DNA from: Exophiala sp. HKRS030 | Taxonomy: Eukaryota > Ascomycota > Eurotiomycetes > Chaetothyriales > Herpotrichiellaceae | Assembly: GCA_023897205.1 (NCBI GenBank) | Contig: JAHWDD010000002.1 | Location: 4,712,001-4,776,000 of the forward strand | DNA: 64,000 bases | Direction: 5' to 3' | Shown: in pieces, positions 33,025-44,089 of the stretch | Position numbering within the stretch: position 1 is the stretch's first letter | Layout of the letters: every line of letters begins with the position of its first letter | Notes under the pieces: generated by a model | Seen by the model: the letters and a program-made list of their open reading frames with translations, nothing else | The model's database searches: none | Told to the model about the DNA's origin: nothing | Program-made: the position numbers and the translations under genes

Positions 33025-34738
33025 ATGGCAGACTCGATGAATCTGATATCAGCACAGATAGCATTCCTGGTAAGTCTATTCATTTGCACGACCTTCACTG
33101 TTGTCGCCAGCCTGGCGTGATCCTTGATCATTTCGGTAAAAGCATTGCCCGAAGCATTCCACCCCCGACTCATGGTACTCGGAGGCTTCAAAATCACATG
33201 AGCACAGGAGCATCATGACTATGTCACCGATACCGGGAGATAGAAACCCTCACTAACATCATCCACCTCGATACTAGGACTCTCATCTCGCACTAATACA
33301 CATACCGATAGAACTATACACGTTTTGCGTCCAACCAATCCTACGACTGCTCTTCGGCGAGGACCACGACGAAGATGCCGCCAAGATCTCATGGACAAAC
33401 CGACACGAATTCCTCAACGTTTCAATAACGCCGATCGAATGCTCCATCATCTGTTCTCGCTATCTCGCCGAGCGGTTCATCCGCCCTGTTGCCGACGCGG
33501 TCAACAGAGTCTTCGGCAGCACCATCACCTCCTCATCCAACATCACCACCACCACCACCAACAACACGACAGCCGCCAAACCCAACAAATCCCGCAACGA
33601 AATCCAAGTCAGCGACGAAGACTACATCGTGATCCAAGTCGACGGGCAAGGCCTGGACGCGGGCCAACGCGTTCTCGAACTAACCTCTCCACTCGCCATG
33701 GCAGGTATCAGTATATTCTTCATCACGACGTATTTCTCCGACTACATCCTCGTCCCGTCGAAAGCACGACGGACGGTAACAAAAGCCTTGCAACAGCGAG
33801 GCTTCATCTTCTCACAGAGCGCCGATGCATTTGTCTCGCAGCTCTCGCCGGCATCGCCGGCCTTGTCACAATATCAAAATGGGAAATACATGTCCTCATC
33901 ATCCTCACCTTTCTACGACAACACATATACGACATCGACGCCGACAACGCCGCCAGCAAAAGACATCCCCGAACTGCAACTCCGCACATTCACCAAACTC
34001 AAACGCAACCACATCACGCCGCAAGTCGACCGCGCCATCTCACTGCTCAGCTGCGCTGGATTCCGCGAACCCGACCCGCTGCGCGACGAACAATTGAAAA
34101 ACGACCTCTTGCAAGTCCTCCTGTCAACCTCGCATCTCCCAGCGCCGCCGTCTTCTCCCAAGAAATCCCAGAATGGAATCCTCCCGTCAAACACAACACC
34201 CGATATGGACGTTGACGAGGCAGAAACACCCGACCTCGCTGCATCATCTTCAGCGAAATTCCTCTCCCTGACAATAACGACGAACGAACCGATCTCGATC
34301 CTGCTCGAATCGCGCCTGCTGCCACGCCTGGGCGAGTCCTTACTCGGTGCGAAATCCGACGAGGACGCCCTCGTGCCGATCATCCTGGACCTGCGTGATC
34401 TGCCGCTCGATGCGACGGGCATCGTCTGTGGTGTAGCTGGGAGGTTGGCACAGGGTGCTGTTGGAGATCGCGAGTTTGAGTATGAGAATGGCTATCAGGA
34501 TGGCTATGGGTATGCGAATGGACATGCGAATGGAGATGGACATGCGAATGGGAATGGGAATGGGAATGGGAATGGGAATGGGAATGGGAATGGGGTGGAA
34601 CAGGTAGCGGAGACGATTGATATCTCGTTCCTCAGCACCGCGCGTGCAGGCACCGTGATTGTGCGTGCGAGTCAGGTCGAGAGTGCGGTGGCCGCGCTGG
34701 AGGTCGGGATGAGGAAGATTGCGGATGTTAGTGACTAG
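33025..34738 (+). CDS. CASTOR/GATSL-like ACT-domain protein, 501 aa
   Basis: Exons 33025-33069 (15 codons) and 33278-34738, with a 208-nt intron (GTAAGT donor, CACTAAC branch, ACTAG acceptor), in phase. The joined N-terminus reads [21 protein letters not shown], and the centre has [26 protein letters not shown] (about 147-172), which matches the ACT-pair core of metazoan CASTOR/GATSL arginine sensors (serial ACT_7-type domains). Downstream the second ACT-like region is interrupted by a long Asn-Gly repeat (residues about 430-455), coded by a GAATGG hexamer array. In animals CASTOR binds GATOR2 to tune TORC1; whether the fungal protein senses an amino acid is inference. Another large ORF (33325-34215) lies in a different frame and is a shadow. 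Confidence 0.75.
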
Positions 34739-35152
34739 GTAGGTTGCCAGACGTGCAATCCGGGGTTCGGAAAGGGGGATGGGGGAGGGGGGCAGAGACG
34801 GGTTGGCAAAAGGGGTTTTGGATGGCTGTGACGATGCTGGGAGATGAGGCTGGGTTGCATATTGCCTGCATATGTCTGTGTCCAAGATGCCGAGGGAGGT
34901 CGACTGGTAGGTAGGTCGACGACCCCGGTAGACAGGCTCGCGGGCATACAGGTTTGGAGTAGGGTCTTCATGGGCACGCATGCATGGCATGGATAACGGT
35001 ACCTCTTTGGTAATGAAAACATTCGGGATCAACAGGAAAGAAATAGGGTTGGATTCAAAAACAAAATTCTCCGCGGTTCACAGCATATGTCACAGATTAG
35101 GATTCTTGGAAAAGGATAACCATTGTTATTATTCTCCTGATCATTGTTCATA
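34739..35152. other. Convergent 3' spacer
   Basis: 414 nt between two gene ends; G-rich near 34770-34800, no gene. Confidence 0.5.
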
Positions 35153-36178
35153 TCATTGCTCGGCATAGATCTTGACGATTCCCTCTGCTCCGCCTGCAGC
35201 CCACAGGCCGCGTCTGGATTGAGCCTGGCTGCCCTCGCGCCACTTGACGACGCTGACGACTTTGCCTGTCGTGTTGACTTCGACTGTACCAACGGTCTTG
35301 GCGGAGAGAATGTCCCATGCGCGTACATTGCCGTCGGCTTCACTGCCGCTCAGGATTAATTTTTCGCTTGCGCCGAGACAGCTGCGTAGGCGGAGACTTT
35401 CGTTTCGATAGCCATGGTCATACTGGTCTTCGGCAGGAAATGCTCTGAGACAAGAGCCGTCAGCGCGGTCCATGACTCTGACCTTTCCGTCAAGACAGCC
35501 GACGACCATCATCTTTGCGTCGGCGCTGAGATCGAGGCTTGTGACAGGGCCAGGCTGCACGTCGATGGTGACTTTACCCATGCGGACGTCGTAGCAGCGA
35601 ACTCTCCCGTCGATGCTGCCCGCGACAATCTCAACTCCATTGCGTGCGACTGCGAGACATGAGATGCCATCTTTGGCCTCTTCCATGACCATCAGAGGTT
35701 TAGCGTCGCGGCTCTTGACATCCCACAGTCGGACAGATCGGTCATCGCTACCACTGACGAGTACACTGTCGTCTTCACCCGCGAAGCTGACGCATGTGAT
35801 CCGGCTTGTATGTGCTGTGCTCGCATTACCACTGCCGAAGCGCCGTGATGTACCAGTTGCATTCTGCACATCCCAGAGAAACACTGCGCGGTCTCCACCA
35901 ACACTCGCAAAGGTCTGGTTGTCTGACGAGACTGCGATGTCCAGCACCGCGTATCCATGCGCGGAGTATTTCTGGATTGGTAAAGAAGGAGTTTCGGGGG
36001 ACGTTTTAGTATTCGTAGTAGATGGTTCGCTACGCGAGAGGTGGATTTGCCGATCCGATGAGCCGGTCAGGATATATGTGCCGCCGAGAGAGGAGAAGGT
36101 TATGGCGTTGACGGGCGCGGTATGAGAGGACAGTTTGGTTACTAGTGTCGTTGACAGGGCTGGTGCTCGGGAACCCAT
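35153..36178 (-). CDS. wdr83: WDR83/MORG1-like WD40 scaffold protein, 341 aa
   Basis: Single exon from ATG 36178. Seven WD-type blades can be traced: AVNAITFSS-like start, SSDRQIHL, then VLDIAVSSDNQTFASVGGDRAVFLWDV, SGSDDRSVRLWDVKS, EEAKDGISCLAV, AGSIDGRVRCYDVRMGKV, CLDGKVRVMDR and LILSGSEADGNVRAWDI. The GGDRAVFLWDV and GSIDGRVRCYDVRMG segments match mammalian WDR83 (MORG1), a MAP-kinase scaffold also found in spliceosomal C complexes. The length is close to the human protein (315 aa). In fungi the role is little known; a splicing or scaffold function is carried over from the family. There is an acidic PAEDQYDHGYRNESLRL stretch in blade six. Confidence 0.85.
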   Translation of the reverse strand: MGSRAPALSTTLVTKLSSHTAPVNAITFSSLGGTYILTGSSDRQIHLSRSEPSTTNTKTSPETPSLPIQKYSAHGYAVLDIAVSSDNQTFASVGGDRAVFLWDVQNATGTSRRFGSGNASTAHTSRITCVSFAGEDDSVLVSGSDDRSVRLWDVKSRDAKPLMVMEEAKDGISCLAVARNGVEIVAGSIDGRVRCYDVRMGKVTIDVQPGPVTSLDLSADAKMMVVGCLDGKVRVMDRADGSCLRAFPAEDQYDHGYRNESLRLRSCLGASEKLILSGSEADGNVRAWDILSAKTVGTVEVNTTGKVVSVVKWREGSQAQSRRGLWAAGGAEGIVKIYAEQ

Positions 36179-36731
36179 TCCGACGTCCGTACTGGTGGAA
36201 GTGACAGTGCTGTAGGCGCTGTGTGCTGGAGGATGGAATATAGGTCATATGTGGACTTACATGGCTTTGTGGCCGGACGAAAGCAAGATGAGCTGGAAGG
36301 TATGGACTTACCGTCAGGTGAGCATCATGATAATTTATTTCAGGAGTCAGAGGGACATCCCTGTTGGTGGGCTTTGGTATGTTGTTTATGTGGATTGAGT
36401 TGGATTTCTATCATGGAAACAAATGCAATCAGACATGGAGGAATAAGTTGATATATTAATCACGGGACCTGAGGCTGCTTTAGACATTCTTGGCACATAT
36501 ATCTTGCTGCTTTGACACCATTCCTATGATTGACTGTCATTCACACCTATGCCCTTTGTCGATTCTTCACACATAGAGCGGGCAATTCATCTTCCGACTA
36601 GGTCATTGATACTCCGATATATACTGGGCGGTGACAATAAAGGAATTGCAAAATCAGCGTGAGGTTCTGCATTTTCAGCAATGATCGTCATCGAACTTGA
36701 CAAAATTAGCCGCAATTTTCAAATCAACACT
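36179..36731. other. Spacer
   Basis: 553 nt: the WDR83-like 5' flank and the 3' flank of the DUF7580-type gene. No gene. Confidence 0.45.
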
Positions 36732-38630
36732 TTATGTAAAGCCTGTTATCAAAGGTTGTACAACAGTTTCCAGCAATGTCTTCTGTAAGTCGGGGTCCTT
36801 CCACAACCTTACTGGTTGAAGCTTGGAAGAAGCAATATCCAGACAGGAAGCTGTTGCTCCTCGGTATTTCGGAAGCATCTCTGGCTCTAGATCCAAGAGC
36901 CATTCACCGGCCACAAGGCACCTGGCAGCTACAGTCCCGCTGAGATTAGATCCGGCTTCTTGAGCTCGAGATTCGATGCTGCGGCCGTCGAAGATTTCGA
37001 GGAGGAGAATACCAAGCTCGAGGATACTGTCCTTGGCATTCTGATTTGCCAACGACGATCTCGAAGCGTTACCGTGCAGATTCTGGACTAGAAAGGGATG
37101 TGTTGCTTCGAATCCGTCAGTTACACCACCTGTCTTCGGGTTGATTTTATTGCAAGTGTGGAAAAATACATTGTGACGAGACCACGATTGAGCTAGCCAT
37201 GGTGTGCTGCAGAGTTGCAAGATTGACGAAGCCAAAGTAGCTGCAAGATACATGCGTTGGCCAGTATTCCAAAACTGAGCTCGTTTGTTCCCTTTCATTG
37301 TCGAGAATTGTCCCAGTATCTGATCTAGCGTGATCAAGGGATGTGCCATGGAAGTTGTGTCGAAAGGACTGCCACATCGATCTTGGATGCAACAGCGAAG
37401 AATGAGAGGTTCGGACAAGTACAACTGCAGTGACTTTCCACTTGTCTGAGCTTGTTTCAGTTGATCACAAAGATCTTTGACCTCAACATGCGTTTGGCTA
37501 GGTCTGAGTGTCTGGGCCTGTTTGACACCGGTAAACTTCACCTTCGAACCGGCTCCCTTGAGAAATACAAAATCAGTTATACAATGCTTTTGTTGCTTGC
37601 ACTCGGGTAAAGGAATCTTACAATGTTCTGCGGTGCAACTTCAAGCCAATGAATGTCAATCAACTCTTCCAGAAGTGGCATCTCTTTGCCACTAGCTGCG
37701 TGTGTTGCACGAAAGGCGACCTGGAAATGGTATTTTGTGGTTTTCTCCAAGTTCTTTGCTGGACCAGGTAGGTACAGGTTTGCAGAGTGACCTAAGTGGC
37801 ACCCTTGAATCCAGCTTTGACAAAGTGCTGAATACATTGATTCTGCATGCCTACGCATATTCTCTAGGACGAGCAACATTCGCTTCTGGGCCTTGTTACT
37901 CACAGACTGAGTTTCATCCACAGCCTGGCCAGAAATCCGCAGGCGCGACATCATGCTTGTGGATTCGTCGAGTTCTTTGAGTCTACCTTGAAGATCGTCG
38001 ACATCAAGACTGACACGCAAGCTTTTCCCGAATTCGAATTTGCCATTACTTTGTTTGGTTTTCTTCGCATGATCGGCCAAGTCCTCGAGGGTGAAATCCT
38101 GAGAGTTGGGGTTAGGCAATGCATAGTAAGAGGAATTGCGATGAGAGAGCCTAGAGATCATGGGCTCGGAGGACGATGAATTGGGCAAGAAACTTAAACT
38201 TGTGCCAACCAAAAAAACGGGATCTGCGGGAGCATAAACTCACTTCAGACGCCATCAATCCTTTCAATCTTCTGGCGATTTCCAAAACAGCTATTTCGCA
38301 TCTTCTGATAGCCCGAATATATGGATCATAACTTCGACCTAGTACGGTTTCAAGACCAGCTGCAACGTCTGGCCGTTCCAGTAAAGGCTGATATTGGGTC
38401 CAGCTGATATTCTCGGCATCTTCTCCAAAGCCAGCAAGTCTGAGTACATGATCAAGCTCGTTTTCGATAAGTACCCGCTGCTCATCCAGAGCTTCGATCA
38501 CACGTTTGATGTATTCCTTCTTCTTAAGGAATCTGCTGATAGCTCGACGACTGTCGTTGTAATGTTCGAACGCTGAGATTAGCAGAGGTATGACTGCAAG
38601 AACTACGCCAACTGCCTCCACGCCTGACAT
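36732..38630 (-). CDS. DUF7580-type protein with HeLo-like N-terminus, 562 aa
   Basis: Exons (minus): 38630-38244, 38098-37622 and 37556-36732. Introns of 145 nt (GTGAGT donor, CCTAACC branch, CTCAG acceptor) and 65 nt (GTAAGA, TCAAG) keep phase throughout (1,689 nt). Residues 1-40 (MSGVEAVGVVLAVIPLLIS then AFEHYNDSRRAISRF) are the hydrophobic first helix typical of fungal N-terminal HeLo/SesA-like domains. The C-terminal 270 residues (RMYLAATLASSILQLCSTPWL, LELGILLLEIFDG) form the DUF7580 region, which looks like a degenerate kinase fold without catalytic residues. Such proteins are common near NLR and heterokaryon-incompatibility genes; a cell-death or immunity role is inferred, not shown. 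It is head-to-head with the C2H2/TPR gene. Confidence 0.8.
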
Positions 38631-38960
38631 TCTGAGATATCATCAGGCCACGGTTGGCACATGAATAAGGGAAACCTCGGTGAGAATGAATAACGGAGAA
38701 GATTCATGGGGTGACAATTCATCAGGCTGGACTTCAGCCCCCACACAGATGATCTCGACATATCTACCCCGCCACGCCCGCCTACCATCTGCACTTCGTC
38801 TATTGGCCAAGCGCCATGACCTAGATTGCACGAAATCAAAGAAAGGCTTCTCCATTTGATGGAGAAGAGCCTTGAGCATCAATCTCTTTTTCTCAATAAT
38901 GAGAAAGAATTGCGGCATCTGTGTTATCAAGATACCATACTCTCTATACTACCGGTCTGA
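38631..38960. promoter_or_regulatory. Shared 330-nt promoter of the divergent DUF7580 and C2H2/TPR genes
   Basis: Short head-to-head spacer. An A/T-rich patch near 38930-38950 could serve the plus gene. The compact arrangement suggests co-regulation (inference). Confidence 0.5.
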
Positions 38961-41900
38961 ATGGCCTTGCCTGTAGGAGATGGAGAAATATCTGAACTTG
39001 TTCTACGCATCAAACGAAATTTTGAAGGCGCTGCTAGGAATTTCCAGCCTCATCTAAGTCAACCCGAGCCAAGCACTCTCGCCGCGAATCTCGATAATGA
39101 GATTCAACGCTTCGATCTATGGTGTCGCAACCTTGGAGCCTTTCAAGCTGGTCATGCATCACTGGAATACAGACTTCGAGATGCACCAAAGGTTTATGAT
39201 TATGCTGCTCGGTTATTGAAAGACCTCGATGAGAGCATTGTTTCAGGTCCGTCACATTTGTCCTCCATGTCACAAGTCCAATAGCTCCTCAGTACCGTTC
39301 AAACTGTGCTGAAAAAACACTTGTAAATACTAACTGACAATTTGGAAGTCTTCCAAGAATTGTCAAAAGACAATGACAGCAAGCCGTCGGACCATGACTT
39401 GGACTTGGAGCGTGTTGACGACGAATTCCTCGACGACGAATCTGACGATGATGAGTTTCTTGAATCATATGATTCAAAGTCCCTGTTAGAAATTCTTCTG
39501 GAGAGCATCAGTTCTGCAATCGATCGCCTTTACCGCCTATCGTTCAAGATTAGGAACCCCGCGACTAGGTTCAACCTATCCAAGGTTCTGAACTACCAAG
39601 ATATTGATGATGAAACGAAAACAGACATATTATCCTATTATGTCGATTTCGATCGGAGTCATGTCAGAGAAGTGGTGCGTGACCTTCGAGCATCTAACCT
39701 CGCAAGCACTGGACTATCATTTCTCAAGGCGGAAGAACCAATCAAAGTCTGTGCCGAAAGTGCTGATAGTTTGGTGGCCGAGGAAAAAAACGATCAAGGT
39801 ACCCCAAAAGCAGACTATTCCGAACTGGATTCAGACTTCCTCGTTCGTCGTTTGGCACACGCCAACAATATCAGACGACGACAATTTCGTTACTGGCAAT
39901 CGCACCAAAGAAAACTCGCGGCTGCGACTCCGGCGATACCGACCTCAATAGCTCACACGGAAAGTCCTTTGCTCCCTCTCCCAAGGCAGGAGATTGTTTC
40001 AATTCAGCCACCAGTCTCTTTGCCGACGACTGTAGCCACGAAGTTGAAAGAACTGGACGTTGATCTTGAAGATACTAGGTCGAGAGTCTCTAGCGCGACA
40101 TACGCTCTGATGCAGAAGGAATATAATGAGAACGACATGATTATACCACCGTTTCCGAAGTGGTTGGAAGGCAAAAAGGAATTTCAATGTCCATACTGTC
40201 ATATCATGTGTCCAGCTAGCATGGGTAAGAAATCTGCATGGGAAACTCATGTACTTCGTGATCTGCGGCCGTACGTTTGTACGTTCAGGGACTGTGACCA
40301 TGCTGATCAGCTCTTCGACACTTTCCAGAGCTGGTGTCTGCACGAGAGCCAAGTACACATCCCTGAGGACGCTGCGGGGTCACATGGAGCCGAACACGAC
40401 GTCTCGATACCAGGAAACACCAGCAGACCAACAGTGTTGACGGTTAAACGAGAGCACTTTGCGGAATATGCGCGTGAGACGCACAAGTGTCCAATCTGTT
40501 TGAAACCAGCTGTTTCTGCCGCTCATATAGGTGCTCATCTGCAGCGTATAGCTGTCTTTGCGCTCCCCAACATTCAATCATCTGCTGAAACGCCCGATGA
40601 AGAGTCAAATCAAGCCGTAAGAGCCGCAGAACTTGAAACCGACAGCGATTCGACCAGTTCAAAGCAACATTCTCTTCCTCCACCGGACAGTCTCTCGACC
40701 AAAAATCATGACACCAGCACAACATCGCCCTGGAGACTTTCAGACCTGAAGACACAAGACGAACTTGCCAAAACAGATGTGGTAGCACAGTATCTGTCTA
40801 AAGCAGATCATCTTGAGGGCGAGCCACATTCTGCGCTCATTGATGAGGTACCCGATAGGGAAAGACTTCGTAACGAGATAGTTGGGTTGAAAGCGGAGTT
40901 CCAAAGAGAATGGCGCCCACGTTGCTTGGAGCTCATCGAAAAGCCCCCTCCTGATCGAGCAAACCGAACAAAAGAGAGGAAGGGGCTGGAAGATGCCATT
41001 CGCCGAGCCATCTTATTGCCCCTTGAGGACTGTGAGGTCTGGGCTTATTCAGATCTCCGAAAATTACGTACGAAACTGCTTATCGAAATCACCGACTTTC
41101 TAAGGTCTCTCCACATAGCTCTAGAAGACAGTGATCCAGAATCCGAGCCACAGCTGGCACCAACGACAACTTGGATATCGTCCGAACAAGGAGTCCGCGC
41201 AGCATCTAATGATGAAGACGATGATTCCGAGCGGAATGCTAAGATTTTGCACGGAGAGCATTCCGGGTTGCACGACAGCTTGCCATTTACCCATCAACAT
41301 CAAAGAGTTCTCGACGACAGGATTGCTGATCTGCTAGATATTATTCATACGCTGGAGAAGAACTCCAACTCCACACCAGACAACGAAGTCGAATGGCTGC
41401 ACCATATGAAACTTCTGGCTGATGCTTACCTGGAAGATCATCACTCTACGGCTGCGATAGAGGTTCTGGAAAAGATATTGAGTATCCAATTTCTTCATTC
41501 GAAGTCCGAATCTGAGTTGCGTGCTTATCTGGAGACCCTCAAAATCTTGGGACAAGAATATCTGAAGGCCGGAAGACAGAAAGAATTTATCAACCTTTAC
41601 GAAGATTTCATCAAAACAAGCAAAGAAGATCTGGGAGAGTTCGATGAGGATCGACTTGCTTGTATGGCATTCCTTGGCATGCAATATTGTAGCTTCGGGC
41701 TTCTGGAGAAGGGAATCTCTCTGCTCGAATTTGTGCTAAACAGTAGAGATCACCTGAAAGAACACAAGCTCGGATTTTCCCTGGCGAGTGAACTAGCTCA
41801 AGCTTACGGAAGACTGAACCAGCACCAGAAGTGCATTACGATTCTCGAGAAAGAAGTGGAGTTACGAAAGCATACTGCTAAATCCAATGATCCGACCAGG

Positions 41901-43130
41901 TTGAGAGACCTGGAAGAGCTTGCACGGGCATACCAAGCTGGCAACAGACTGGATGACGCAACACGAATATTCAGGGAAGTGATTGAGTACAGAACACAGG
42001 TTTCAGGAGTGGCTGATGCCGAGCGATTGTATTCAATGCTGGAACTGGCCCATGTTCTCAGCCTCCGTGACGAACACGAAGAGATGATAAGATTGCTGGA
42101 ACCTGTCAGTTCTATTAGAGAACAGCTCTCAGAAAGTGCTTTCGATATGCGACTGCGATGCATGAATGTCCTAGCCAAGGTGTGCAGAACAGAAGGACTG
42201 ACAGACAAACTGGTTGGGATGTGGGAGAGAGTATTTTTCTTTGAAACGGATTGCAATAGACCTCCGAAAGACCTACTCAGAATTCGCCAGGAGTTGGCAG
42301 ATGTATATCACCACAACGGAAATTTCGAAAACGAGATCCACCAACGAGAAAAAATTCTCCAGTTTGTCAGGTTCTACTATGGCCAGATATCCTCCAGCTT
42401 TGTGGATGTCATATTAGACTTAGCTCGAGCATACAGAGCTGGAGATCAGCATGGTGATGCAATCACTCTGCTGGAGGAAGCGGTAGAGATCGGGAGACGT
42501 GACAGACGTGTTGACATTCTCGAAGAGCTAGCCGAGGCATTTGAGTGTTCTGGGCAGACCATCCAGGCGATTAAGATCTGGGAAGAAGTTGCTGACCTGA
42601 GGAAGGAAAGCTGGGATGGAATCTCACCTGTTCCAGAAATCATACTGCCAACCCTTTCACGTCTCGTTCATGGATACCAGGCTATCGGGGACGCAGAAAA
42701 GGCGGCTACGGTACAAGAAGAAATTAGGAAGTTAAGCGAAGCCTTGGAAACAGGCCATCTTGATGACTCCGAAAGCCCGTCCAGCGTCTCAGGGCGCGGC
42801 GAAAAGTCTAGTGCAATCATGCATGCCGGTGAGCCGCTAGAATCCTCGGAGACTACCTTGAAGGGCATCGACTCAGCGAAGTCAAAGAGCAAAGACAAAG
42901 TGATCACCTCAGCTAGAGAGCCACAGGATGACGACTCAAAGCCGTCAAAGACAGCGGCCGAGACCAGACGTCAAGCGAGAATCGAGCTCGAAGAAGCTCA
43001 ACTGGAGCACGACGAGTCTGGATTGAATGTACAACCGAGCAGAGACAAGATCAACTCAGAACGACGTGAAGGTGCAAGTCTCATCGACCAACTCAAAGGA
43101 ACGAGTCAATGGCGTTTACATTCAAGATGA
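38961..43130 (+). CDS. C2H2 zinc-finger and TPR repeat protein, 1355 aa (NLR-accessory type)
   Basis: Exon 1 is 38961-39246 and exon 2 is 39349-43130. The 102-nt intron has an unusual GTCCGT donor but a consensus TACTAAC branch and AAG acceptor, and the phase fits (4,068 nt). The N-terminal domain (FDLWCRNLGAFQAGHASLEYRLRD, then VYDYAARLLKDLDESI) is one found at the start of many fungal STAND, patatin and TPR proteins. Next come acidic linkers and, at about 370-480, C2H2-like fingers (FQCPYCHIMCP, PYVCTFRDCD, HKCPICLKPAVSAAHIGAHL). A long TPR superhelix spans about 755-1235, with repeats such as LGQEYLKAGRQKEFINLYEDF and LARAYQAGNRLDDATRIFREV. There is no NACHT/NB-ARC P-loop, so it is not itself an NTPase switch. 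The tail is charged. Its function is unknown. Confidence 0.8.
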
Positions 43131-44089
43131 ATTCGACAACTCTACTGGCAAGTCTAATCGGACCAAGGTCGCCGAGGATGATGACGACGACGATGATGTT
43201 CTACAGGAAGAGGAACGTCCTTGACGATTTAGTGCGCTGGAGCGTAGGTACGATACCAAGCCTTACCCCTGATCCATGCGGGACACATCATGTCCTGAGA
43301 TATACAGATCACAAGGAGACCCATTGGGGCAAGATTTCGACCTGATTCCAGACGCATCAGAGTTCATCGGAGCAAATAACGTTGAGCCGGGATTTGCTGG
43401 ACCCTACATGCTTACCGCTCGACCTTCGCAGTCCTACTCCTGAGGCGGCTGGCATTCCAGAGGCGTGCATGATGGCTGGCTGGCTGGCTGGCTGGACATA
43501 TAGATAGATGTGAAACTCCCAAAACACCGGGCCGACAGCGAATGACATGGTACCTAGTATTTCCCTATGGTTGTGATTCCACGGCACGAACGATCTGGTC
43601 TGCTTGTGTTGGCTATGCGCGAGCCTAGATACTACAGATCTAGCTGGGATTTTCTACTCTCCTGAATAACTTACTACTTAATCTGCGGAGGTATTTATCT
43701 ACTATGGGACCGGGAGCGGTGTGGAGGATGTAAGGAATTAACGTTAGTCAGAGTGAGGTAGAGTACGATAGAAGGTATTTTTTCCCCCAGAGAACAAGGT
43801 GGATTCTGGATGAAGTGGTCTTTTTCAATTAGGTATGACTAGTTTATCGATATGTTGATTTGCATATTAGATACATAGATACCTCTGCTTCGTTCCATTC
43901 ATCTGGATCTCACTGACGAGGCAGGTTATCTTCGGGGAGAGCAGTTGGATGCATTAAGTGTCAACGGCCTTTATGCCATAACCTTCAAGGAATGCCACAA
44001 CCTGCCTAGATGCATTGCCTGGAGGATTGATGCCCGAGTCTGCAATCCAATACACATACTGCTCTCGAAACATCTTTCAACTCGTCATG
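43131..44089. other. Spacer with a TGGC microsatellite
   Basis: 959 nt. A (TGGC)n run of about five copies at 43472-43493 is followed by a short ATAGATAG repeat. No gene supported. Confidence 0.5.

Noticed and set aside
33325..34215. 296-codon plus ORF rich in Arg/His
   Set aside because: Shadow frame over the CASTOR-like gene; its composition is that of out-of-frame GC-rich codons.
38161..38243. Reading through the first intron of the DUF7580-type gene
   Set aside because: The read-through ends at a stop, while the GTGAGT...CCTAACC...CTCAG intron gives an in-phase join to the conserved exon 2.
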